From an uncultured Prevotella sp. (GTDB taxonomy: Bacteria > Bacteroidota > Bacteroidia > Bacteroidales > Bacteroidaceae), in assembly GCA_946402275.1 (NCBI GenBank), contig CAMIVY010000003.1:62001-126000 (forward strand): a stretch of DNA of 64,000 nucleotides. The letters are read 5' to 3'. Numbering within the stretch: the stretch's first letter is position 1; each line of letters begins with the position of its first letter. Of this stretch, positions 51,800 to 58,655 are shown in pieces. The notes beneath the pieces are model-generated. The model worked only from the letters and a program-made list of their open reading frames with translations, had not been told where the DNA came from and searched no databases. The position numbers and the translations under genes are program-made.

Positions 51800-52513
51800 T
51801 CACTTGTTGACTATACGGGTGCCCTCGCCAATGTCCAGTTTTTCCGTGTGCATATCACCTGAACCACGAACATGTGATTTGTAATTCTTGACAGCGCCAG
51901 ACAGTGTGATGTCGCCAGAACCTGTCAGGAGTGACTCCACTTCACCACTATCATCAAAGCGCATCTTGACGTCGCCGGAACCTACCAAGTCCACTGTGGA
52001 GCGCAGGGCCTTCACATGCTTTACCTCCACATCGCCCGAGCCTACCAGCGACACATTGACCTGGTCGCAGATAATGTCGTCGAACTCTATGTCGCCAGAG
52101 CCTCTCAGCACAATATCGAGACAATCGGTATCCAACAGCTTCTTGCATTCAAAATCGCCAGACCCCTTCAGTTCGATGCCGATGAAATCGGGTGATGTCA
52201 CATAGACCGTCACGCCATCGCTATCAGAGATTCCCAAATTCAGGAATTTGTTGCTGCCCTTCATATTGACCACCAGCTTATTGCCCTCCACACGGGTCTG
52301 TACATCATCAATCACCTTTTGGGGAGCCTTCACCACCACAGAGAATGAGTCGGCCTGCTCGTATTTCACATCCAGCGAACCTAACAGCTCTATGCGCTCA
52401 AAGCCTTTCAGTTGGCGCTGCTCCTCTGCCTGTGCCTTTACTCTTTTGGTAAAATGTACGTTACAAGCGGTCAACATTCCAAGAGCCATAACAGATAATA
52501 ACACCTTTTTCAT
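51800..52513 (-). CDS. Head-GIN domain (DUF2807) lipoprotein
   Basis: A 237-residue putative lipoprotein with lipobox LTACN near residue 20. The mature part is a right-handed beta-helix-like DUF2807 domain, seen as a repeated pattern of Gly-Ser-Gly-Asp turns (LKGSGDFEC, LRGSGDIEF, LVGSGDVEV, LVGSGDVKM, LTGSGDITL, VRGSGDMHT) spaced about 19-21 residues apart. Such proteins accompany PspC in Bacteroidota. It is first in the cluster of five genes ending at 49919. The start at 52513 begins the signal peptide. Confidence 0.88.
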   Translation of the reverse strand: MKKVLLSVMALGMLTACNVHFTKRVKAQAEEQRQLKGFERIELLGSLDVKYEQADSFSVVVKAPQKVIDDVQTRVEGNKLVVNMKGSNKFLNLGISDSDGVTVYVTSPDFIGIELKGSGDFECKKLLDTDCLDIVLRGSGDIEFDDIICDQVNVSLVGSGDVEVKHVKALRSTVDLVGSGDVKMRFDDSGEVESLLTGSGDITLSGAVKNYKSHVRGSGDMHTEKLDIGEGTRIVNK

Positions 52514-52565
52514 ACCTTTACTTTTTTGAATTCTTTGTCTGTTTGACGGAATCCTTGCCAAATTA

Positions 52566-52597
52566 GTTGCAAAGATGCAATTTTTTTTTTAATTTTG
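52566..52597 (+). promoter_or_regulatory. Promoter of the rRNA methyltransferase-thyA-folA operon, near-leaderless
   Basis: GTTG (52566-52569), 20 bases, TAATTTTG (52590-52597). The ATG at 52605 is 7 bases after the -7 box. Confidence 0.6.
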
Positions 52598-52604
52598 CAA
52601 GCGA

Positions 52605-53903
52605 ATGGCACAATTACCACTTCAATTCACCGAATATACGCGCCAACTGATGGGTGCGGAGCGCTTCGAGCGATACCTTGAATCGTTTGAAGAGCCGGCT
52701 CCTGTCAGCATCCGACTGAACCCGAAAAAAATGTCTGAAGGCAGAGGGCAGAGGTTAGAGGTCATTGACGGTGAACCAGTGGCTTGGTGCCGAGAGGGCT
52801 ATTACCTGAAGCAACGTCCAAACTTCACCATGGACCCTTTGTTTCATGCGGGGTGTTACTACGTACAGGAAGCAGCCTCTATGTTTCTTGACGAGGTGTT
52901 GAGGCAAATGCATAACGCATACGTCAACCATCAGCCATCAGCCATCAGGCCACTTGCTGCCCTCGACCTCTGTGCTGCTCCTGGTGGGAAATCCACCCTA
53001 CTCCGCTCAGCACTTCCAGCGGATTGTGTGCTCTACTCCAACGAGCCCATCCGCAATCGGGCCAGCATCCTTTTGGAGAATGTGACGAAATGGGGCTACG
53101 AGAATCACATCGTCACCAACTGTTATCCGCGCGACTATCGCCAAGCGAAGATGAAGTTCGACCTCATTCTATGTGACGTGCCCTGTTCGGGGGAAGGGAT
53201 GTTTCGCAAGGACGAGAGCACCATCCGCGAATGGAGTCCCCAGCAGGTGGAGAAGTGCTGGCAGTTGCAACGTGAGATTGTTGCCGATGCCTGGGCTTGC
53301 CTGAACGAGGGGGGATTCCTGATATATAGCACATGCACGTTTAATACGAAGGAGAACGAGGAGAACATCCGCTGGATACTCAATGAGTATGATGCGGAAG
53401 TGCTGAAAGTAGAGATAAAGCCAGAATGGAACATCACAGGGTCATTGCTTGAGGGATTCGATGAGCCCGTCTATCGTTTCATCCCTGGCATTTCACGCAG
53501 CGAGGGGCTCTTCGTTTGCGTGATACGCAAACAAATGAGAAAGGAGAAAGGAGAAATGAGAAATGTAGCTCCGCGTTCCTCAGTTAGGAACATTTCTTCA
53601 TTGAACCATTTACATGCTTCTTTTCCCACTTCTTTGACCGAGGTCAAAGCGACTTCGTCGATTACTCATTCCTCATTTAAAGTTGACCTTTCCTACCAAG
53701 ATGCCCTGAAGTTCCTGCGAGGCGAAGCACTGGTACTGTCCGGCAATGTTCCCAAAGGTCTGGTAGAGGTGACTTTCATGGGAAAGGTCTTAGGACAGGT
53801 TAAGAACATCGGCACACGTGCCAACAATCTCTATCCCAAACCTTGGAGAATAAAAACAACACATATACCCACAGCATACGAACCTATACTAAAAAAGATA
53901 TGA
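52605..53903 (+). CDS. RsmF/RsmB-like 16S rRNA cytosine-C5 methyltransferase
   Basis: A 432-residue NOL1/NOP2/sun-family enzyme. The SAM loop is [14 protein letters not shown], and the two active-site cysteines are in [12 protein letters not shown] and [15 protein letters not shown]-terminal RNA-binding domain follows (about 355-432). Three heptamer tracts are built into the coding frame: GGCAGAG/GTTAGAG (52740-52760), CCATCAG x3 (52928-52948) and GAGAAAG/GAGAAAT (53537-53564). The last leads into about 100 bases with several perfect hairpins that encode a linker of low complexity (about 311-350). The stop codon overlaps the thyA start (ATGA). Confidence 0.9.
   Translation: MAQLPLQFTEYTRQLMGAERFERYLESFEEPAPVSIRLNPKKMSEGRGQRLEVIDGEPVAWCREGYYLKQRPNFTMDPLFHAGCYYVQEAASMFLDEVLRQMHNAYVNHQPSAIRPLAALDLCAAPGGKSTLLRSALPADCVLYSNEPIRNRASILLENVTKWGYENHIVTNCYPRDYRQAKMKFDLILCDVPCSGEGMFRKDESTIREWSPQQVEKCWQLQREIVADAWACLNEGGFLIYSTCTFNTKENEENIRWILNEYDAEVLKVEIKPEWNITGSLLEGFDEPVYRFIPGISRSEGLFVCVIRKQMRKEKGEMRNVAPRSSVRNISSLNHLHASFPTSLTEVKATSSITHSSFKVDLSYQDALKFLRGEALVLSGNVPKGLVEVTFMGKVLGQVKNIGTRANNLYPKPWRIKTTHIPTAYEPILKKI
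52740..52760 (+). repeat. Heptamers in the methyltransferase gene, block 1
   Basis: GGCAGAG, GGCAGAG and GTTAGAG, end to end and in frame. Confidence 0.65.
52928..52948 (+). repeat. Heptamers in the methyltransferase gene, block 2
   Basis: Three perfect CCATCAG units, in frame, coding for a loop near NHQPSAIRP. Confidence 0.75.
53537..53675 (+). repeat. Heptamers and hairpins in the methyltransferase gene, block 3
   Basis: GAGAAAG x2 and GAGAAAT x2 (53537-53564) are followed by the inverted repeats GTTCCT/AGGAAC, TTTGACC/GGTCAAA and CGAC/GTCG and by ACTCATTCCTCATTT, an inverse of the heptamers. The layout (heptamer arm, hairpins, heptamer arm) matches the intergenic elements. Confidence 0.7.
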
Positions 53904-54694
53904 AGCAATACTTAGACATACTGAACCGTATCCTTACGGAAGGTACGCAGAAAGGTGACCGTACAGGCACTGGTACCATCAGCATCTTTGGTACGCAGAG
54001 CCGTTATAATCTGGAAGACGGTTTTCCACTGCTGACTACGAAGAAGTTGCACTTGAAAAGTATTATCTACGAACTGCTGTGGTTCCTCAAAGGTGACACG
54101 AATGTAAAATACCTGCAGGAACATGGTGTCCGCATCTGGAACGAGTGGGCCGACGAGAATGGTGAACTAGGACCCGTCTATGGTCACCAGTGGCGCTCAT
54201 GGCCCGACTACAACGGAGGGGTTATTGACCAGATACAATATGTGGTGGACCAGTTGAAAAACAATCCTGACTCACGCCGTATGATTGTCTCTGCATGGAA
54301 TGTTGCCGAGGTGAACAAGATGGCTTTGCCTCCCTGTCATACCATCTTCCAGTTCTACGTGGCCGACGGACGACTGTCGCTCCAGCTCTACCAGCGCTCG
54401 GCAGACACCTTCCTGGGCGTTCCTTTTAACATCGCATCCTATGCCCTGCTCCTGCAGATGATGGCACAGGTGACAGGATTGAAGGCGGGTGACTTTATCC
54501 ATACCACAGGTGACACCCACCTCTACTTGAACCATATCGAGCAGGCCAGGCTGCAACTGACCCGTGAGCCGCGCCCCCTGCCTACCATGAAGATTAATCC
54601 TGACGTGAAGAGCATCTTTGATTTCCAGTTTGAAGACTTTGAATTGGAGGGCTACGACCCCTGGCCACATATCAAAGCGGAAGTCAGTGTTTAA
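53900..54694 (+). CDS. thyA: Thymidylate synthase
   Basis: A 264-residue enzyme, the same length as E. coli ThyA, that makes dTMP from dUMP using methylenetetrahydrofolate. The catalytic Cys146 in [12 protein letters not shown], the phosphate-binding Arg in DRTGTGT, and NIASYALL are visible. The start at 53900 overlaps the preceding stop codon by the ATGA arrangement; upstream in-frame codons belong to the methyltransferase gene. The dihydrofolate it releases is recycled by the next gene product. Confidence 0.98.
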   Translation: MKQYLDILNRILTEGTQKGDRTGTGTISIFGTQSRYNLEDGFPLLTTKKLHLKSIIYELLWFLKGDTNVKYLQEHGVRIWNEWADENGELGPVYGHQWRSWPDYNGGVIDQIQYVVDQLKNNPDSRRMIVSAWNVAEVNKMALPPCHTIFQFYVADGRLSLQLYQRSADTFLGVPFNIASYALLLQMMAQVTGLKAGDFIHTTGDTHLYLNHIEQARLQLTREPRPLPTMKINPDVKSIFDFQFEDFELEGYDPWPHIKAEVSV

Positions 54695-54712
54695 AGATAT
54701 ATTATTAAAAGA

Positions 54713-55192
54713 ATGATTAGTATTATTGCAGCGGTGGCAAAAAACAGGGCCATCGGATTCGAGAACAAGCTGATATACTGGTTGCCCAACGACTTGAAAA
54801 GATTCAAGGCACTGACCACGGGACATACCATCATAATGGGTAGGAATACCTATCTCTCATTGCCTAAAGGGGCATTACCCAATCGCAGAAACGTGGTACT
54901 GAGCAACACCGTCAAGGAGTTGCCAGGTTGTGAGGTCTTCACCACTCTCGAGACTGCTTTAAGGAGTTGCAAGGAAGATGAGGACGTGTATATCATCGGG
55001 GGTGCACGGGTGTATGAGCAAGCTATCGACTTGGCCGACCGCCTGTGTCTAACAGAGGTGGACGACACGCCCCAAGAGGCGGATGCCTTCTTCCCGGACT
55101 ATAGCGATTGGAAAATAGCCGAGAAGGAGGAACATGGAAAAGACGAGAAGCACGCCTTTAATTATGCTTTTGTGGATTATGTGAGGAAGTAG
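54713..55192 (+). CDS. folA: Dihydrofolate reductase
   Basis: A 159-residue enzyme reducing dihydrofolate with NADPH. The opening ISIIAAVAKNRAIG, Asp27 in LPNDLKRF (proton donor site), the NADPH-binding MGRNTYLSL and IIGGARVYEQA are conserved. It lies 18 bases after thyA. Its last 35 bases overlap the convergent exbD gene. Confidence 0.97.
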   Translation: MISIIAAVAKNRAIGFENKLIYWLPNDLKRFKALTTGHTIIMGRNTYLSLPKGALPNRRNVVLSNTVKELPGCEVFTTLETALRSCKEDEDVYIIGGARVYEQAIDLADRLCLTEVDDTPQEADAFFPDYSDWKIAEKEEHGKDEKHAFNYAFVDYVRK

Positions 55193-55637
55193 CCGAATAG
55201 TTGATATTCAATGCTCCTGCCTTGCGCAGAGCCTGCTTCACATCGTTGATAACACCCATCTCGGTATCACGATCAGCGCGGATAGAGACCACCATGTGCT
55301 GACGGTCGGATTCTGACATCTGGCTACGTTCATGGGCAATCTCCTGAGCAAGTTGCGAGACAGAAACATAGCGGTCGTTCAATTGGATACACGTCTCATT
55401 GCTTACCACCTGACCTTGTGCATCAACAGGTTTTCCTATAAAAATATAAACTATTCCACCCTTATTACCACTCTTTGACAGTTCCGTACCCTGAGGAACC
55501 TCGTAACGCACTTTGGGATTGACATCACGCATGTGAGTGACAATCATAAAGAAGAACAGAACGGTGAAGATAAGGTCTGGCAACGAGGCAAGGTTAAGAC
55601 CAGGCACATCGTGCTTACGATGGCGGAAACGACTCAT
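55158..55637 (-). CDS. ExbD/TolR-type biopolymer transport protein (second copy)
   Basis: A 159-residue protein with a short basic N-terminus, one membrane segment (about 20-38) containing the essential Asp (SLPDLIFTVLFFFMIV) and a periplasmic domain. With ExbB it forms a proton-driven motor that energises TonB-dependent outer-membrane transporters or similar machines. It overlaps the upstream exbD by 4 bases. Its C-terminal coding end overlaps folA by 35 bases on the other strand. Confidence 0.9.
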   Translation of the reverse strand: MSRFRHRKHDVPGLNLASLPDLIFTVLFFFMIVTHMRDVNPKVRYEVPQGTELSKSGNKGGIVYIFIGKPVDAQGQVVSNETCIQLNDRYVSVSQLAQEIAHERSQMSESDRQHMVVSIRADRDTEMGVINDVKQALRKAGALNINYSATSSHNPQKHN

Positions 55638-56167
55638 GGCTGCCCTCCCTTCTCTGAATCTACAGGCATCGCCTCACTGATTCGCTGAGGATAACGCGCT
55701 ATGATGACTTCACGTTCCTCCGCAGTACACTGGCTGAAGGGATGACCATAATGCTGCAAAGCCATCTTGTTGCGTAAATGTCGATAAGCACCCACAACAG
55801 CATTCTGCATCTCAAAATAGGCATTATAGCTGGTCTGCCTGTCCGTCTTTACGGCAATGATATGACGATCGGTCTGGCGCGAGGCTACAAACGATTCCAC
55901 TTGCTGCTGCAATTCCTGGAGTGTAACCTGCTTCTCATCGCAATATAACACATCGGAAGCATCGAGGGTCACCTGTAGCACATTGCTGCGACTTATATCC
56001 CGCTGTTCCTGCTGATGCTCGTCAACAGGCGGGAGTTTACGTCCCAGTCCTTTGTCAGAATTCATTGACGAAGTAACTAGAAAGAATACCAGCAACATGA
56101 ACGATATATCCGCTGTTGACGTGGTATTGAGTTCTGGAACGTCCCTATGCCTACGCTTAATCATCAC
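55634..56167 (-). CDS. ExbD/TolR-type biopolymer transport protein (first copy)
   Basis: A 177-residue relative of the next gene product with the same plan: basic head, membrane segment with Asp (TSTADISFMLLVFFLVT) and a longer periplasmic domain. Two different ExbD proteins beside one ExbB are usual in Bacteroidota. ATG at 56167 or 56164 can serve as start. A repeat element separates it from the small membrane-protein gene upstream. Confidence 0.9.
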   Translation of the reverse strand: MMIKRRHRDVPELNTTSTADISFMLLVFFLVTSSMNSDKGLGRKLPPVDEHQQEQRDISRSNVLQVTLDASDVLYCDEKQVTLQELQQQVESFVASRQTDRHIIAVKTDRQTSYNAYFEMQNAVVGAYRHLRNKMALQHYGHPFSQCTAEEREVIIARYPQRISEAMPVDSEKGGQP

Positions 56168-56252
56168 TATTCACTCTTCCGCTCGACCTTTGGTCACTTC
56201 GTACCTTCAGGTCGAAGACTCTTCACTATTCACTTTTCACTATTCACTAGGG
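56168..56252. repeat. Heptamer and hairpin element between exbD and the small membrane gene
   Basis: TTCACTA/TTCACTT-type heptamers flank the inverted repeat TCGACCT/AGGTCGA (about 56177-56209). The order heptamers, hairpin, heptamers is that of elements A and B, with a different hairpin. It lies in an intercistronic gap. Confidence 0.65.
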
Positions 56253-56268
56253 CAAAGCCCGCAGTCCG

Positions 56269-56391
56269 CTATTTGTTGAGCCAAAAAGACCGGATAGCGG
56301 AAACAATGGTAGCAATAACTGCCACACCCATGGCGATATACATCAGCCACAGCATCACCTCAGCCAGGAAATAACTACTCATATCAGCCAT
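56269..56391 (-). CDS. 40-residue membrane protein between ExbB and ExbD
   Basis: A frame with ATG at 56389-56391 and TAG at 56269-56271. Residues about 8-32 are hydrophobic (FLAEVMLWLMYIAMG, VAVIATIVSAI) and the C-terminus has RSFWLNK. It starts 3 bases after the exbB stop codon, so it is translated from the same mRNA. Location suggests a small partner of the ExbB-ExbD motor. Function is unknown. Confidence 0.65.
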   Translation of the reverse strand: MADMSSYFLAEVMLWLMYIAMGVAVIATIVSAIRSFWLNK

Positions 56392-56394
56392 TAC

Positions 56395-57216
56395 TCATTC
56401 CTCCTTTCTCTTTTTATATTCATGGACTGAATCCATAAAAACAATAGCGCCTTCCTCCATTTGCGCAGTGAGGTGTTCTATCTTAGAGAGAATATAGTTG
56501 TAGAAGAACTGCAGGATGATGGCAACAATGATACCAAAGATAGTGGTAATCAGAGCCACTTTCATACCCTCCGCCACAATCGTAGGACTGATATCACCCG
56601 CTGTCTGGATGCGATCGAAAGCCATCACCATGCCAATAACTGTTCCCAGGAATCCCAATGAGGGAGCCACCGCGATGAACAGGCGAATCCAAGTACAGCC
56701 TTTCTCCATGTTATTAATCTGTACAGCACCATAATTGGTGAGCTGGCGGTCTATCTCTTCTAGAGGTTCATTAACGTGGAGCAGGCCTTGGTAGCAGATA
56801 CTCGCCACGGGACCGCGCGTGTTACGGCAAAGATTCTTCGCGCCTTCGACATCATTACTTTCCAGGTGCGCGTCGATATCGTGTATCAGCTTCTTCGTCT
56901 TTACCTCTGAAAGCGTGAGGTATATGATGCGCTCAATGCAGAAAGCCAGACCTAACACCAGGGCTAAAGCCACCAATGACATAAAACCGGCAGAGCCTTC
57001 AATAAACTTACGTTTCAACTGTTTGTGCAAGCTACCGTCTGTCTCTGCAGAATCATCCATGTTACCCAACTCTGCGTCAATCACTGCCATAGCCGAGTCA
57101 GCCTGCAGACTGTCCATCTGCACCGTATCGGGCTGTGCCGCAACGCTGTCTTGGGCGCTGGCAGGAACTACAGCCAATATGCTGAACATGAAAAACAAAA
57201 GAAGTATTTTTCTCAT
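56395..57216 (-). CDS. MotA/TolQ/ExbB proton channel protein
   Basis: A 273-residue ExbB-type protein with an N-terminal signal peptide (1-19, ending VPASA) and an acidic periplasmic extension (about 20-65), then three membrane segments (about 75-95, 165-190, 210-235) with the conserved LFIAVAPSLGFLGTVIGM. It builds the pentameric channel around ExbD. The start at 57216 begins the signal peptide. It heads a four-gene operon with a -7 box at 57235. Confidence 0.92.
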   Translation of the reverse strand: MRKILLLFFMFSILAVVPASAQDSVAAQPDTVQMDSLQADSAMAVIDAELGNMDDSAETDGSLHKQLKRKFIEGSAGFMSLVALALVLGLAFCIERIIYLTLSEVKTKKLIHDIDAHLESNDVEGAKNLCRNTRGPVASICYQGLLHVNEPLEEIDRQLTNYGAVQINNMEKGCTWIRLFIAVAPSLGFLGTVIGMVMAFDRIQTAGDISPTIVAEGMKVALITTIFGIIVAIILQFFYNYILSKIEHLTAQMEEGAIVFMDSVHEYKKRKEE

Positions 57217-57234
57217 CTTGACTAATTTTGCCTG

Positions 57235-57242
57235 CAAAGGTA
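57235..57242 (-). promoter_or_regulatory. -7 box of the exb operon
   Basis: TACCTTTG on the minus strand; no clear -33 box at the usual distance. Confidence 0.45.
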
Positions 57243-57300
57243 ATAATAAATCGGCAATAAAAGCACAACGTTCCCCAAAAAACTTGTTAATCCCTCTTAC

Positions 57301-58416
57301 CTATTTATTCAGATGGGTAACATATTGAGCAGGAGTCAGCCCTGTGAGTTTCAAGAAGATGCGATGAAAATAATTACGGCTACTGAAGCCAGACTGCTCT
57401 GCGATGATGTCAATAGACCAGTCAGGATGCTGAGCCAACAGCTGTTTGGCATACTCCACACGGAGGTGCTGCAACCAGTCACTATAGGACTCGAAACCCT
57501 CCGCCTGATACCAGGCGCGTAAGAGTCGCTGAGGAACATGCATGGCAGTGGCAGCCATAGCCACCGTCACGTTGCTATGCAGATGCCCATCGGAGGCCAG
57601 CCATTGGTCAACGGCCTGAGTCACACGCTGTCGTTCCGAATCACTAATTACGGAGTCGTTCTTGGTCGTCGTATCCGACAGTCCCTCGTCACTGGCATTC
57701 TGTTGGGCCATCTCCACCTGATAGGAATCGTTACCCACGCAATAACAGATAAAGCTGAATACGATGTAATACATGGAGAAAAAGATGAGGAGGGCATAGA
57801 CAAGCAATGGCAAACCTGAGCTGAAAATCAGGAATGGCACACCGAAGGCCATCAGCGACATCAGGACGATGCTCTGGTTCATCCAGTGTAACAGGTAGTG
57901 CGTATGATGTTCGTAATAATCGTTCAGCATGTTTTTCAACTGTCTATTACTTCGGATAAGCCGGCAGGTGTAATATAACTGCATAAGACAGTAGAAAAGC
58001 GCAGCAGCATATTCCGCCCAACGCATCCACGGGCTGTCTGTCAACACAGCGCCCGATTGATAAGCGGCAAAAGAAAGAGATGATACCGTCAGCGCCCATC
58101 CAACAAATCCCACCAACACATCACGCCGCTGCAAGCGACCCTTTTGTTGCAGATTGAGGATTGCCAAGCTAAACAGGCAGGAACAAGGAACGAAGAACAG
58201 GAGGTTCACCATCACGGCCTGTGTGACACCCATCTGACGGAAGCCAAAGGTATATTGGAGCAAGAACTGAACGGCAACCAGAGTCGTTCCTCCCACCATG
58301 AGCCATCGTGATCGGTTCAGCACTGATTCGGTCATTACACGACGAGGCAACAACACGATTAGCGTCACTGCCAGCAGTGACATCAGCACCATCGCAGAAA
58401 ATTGCATCTCAGCCAT
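57301..58416 (-). CDS. Membrane-bound AraC-family regulator
   Basis: A 371-residue protein. The N-terminal 230 residues contain six or seven membrane segments; the C-terminal 110 residues are an AraC-type DNA-binding domain with two helix-turn-helix units (VAMAATAMHVPQRLLRAWYQ and DIIAEQSGFSSRNYFHRIF). Such membrane-tethered regulators are frequent in Prevotella and may sense envelope or surface signals. It is divergent from a TPR histidine kinase across a 239-base gap with paired palindromes, which are its likely binding sites. Confidence 0.88.
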   Translation of the reverse strand: MAEMQFSAMVLMSLLAVTLIVLLPRRVMTESVLNRSRWLMVGGTTLVAVQFLLQYTFGFRQMGVTQAVMVNLLFFVPCSCLFSLAILNLQQKGRLQRRDVLVGFVGWALTVSSLSFAAYQSGAVLTDSPWMRWAEYAAALFYCLMQLYYTCRLIRSNRQLKNMLNDYYEHHTHYLLHWMNQSIVLMSLMAFGVPFLIFSSGLPLLVYALLIFFSMYYIVFSFICYCVGNDSYQVEMAQQNASDEGLSDTTTKNDSVISDSERQRVTQAVDQWLASDGHLHSNVTVAMAATAMHVPQRLLRAWYQAEGFESYSDWLQHLRVEYAKQLLAQHPDWSIDIIAEQSGFSSRNYFHRIFLKLTGLTPAQYVTHLNK

Positions 58417-58438
58417 CCCTATCCTATTTTTTGCGGTA

Positions 58439-58470
58439 CAAAGTTACGAAATTTATGTAAAAATGGCAAG
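58439..58470 (-). promoter_or_regulatory. Promoter of the membrane-bound AraC gene
   Basis: CTTG (58467-58470), 20 bases, TAACTTTG (58439-58446) on the minus strand. The palindromes at 58481 and 58503 lie just upstream. Confidence 0.6.
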
Positions 58471-58480
58471 AATGCTGTAA

Positions 58481-58516
58481 AAAATCATGATTTTACACAC
58501 CAAAAATCGTGATTTT
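58481..58516. promoter_or_regulatory. Tandem AT-rich palindromes, candidate operator
   Basis: AAAATCATGATTTT (58481-58494) is a perfect palindrome; AAAATCGTGATTTT (58503-58516) differs by one base. Centres are 22 bases apart, two helix turns, in the gap between two divergent regulatory genes. Confidence 0.6.
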
Positions 58517-58562
58517 ATACATAAACTCATATTTATGGGGAACATCTTTCTGCGATTAAGTG

Positions 58563-58570
58563 TAATTTTG
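58563..58570 (+). promoter_or_regulatory. -7 box of the TPR histidine kinase gene
   Basis: TAATTTTG with no clear -33 box. A hairpin CAATCG/CGATTG follows in the leader, which is about 80 bases long. Confidence 0.45.
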
Positions 58571-58655
58571 CAATCGAAAAAAAATTGCGATTGAAATAAG
58601 CGAATATGCAATACGAAATAAAAACGAAAATGTTATCGGCCATAAACCTCCATTT

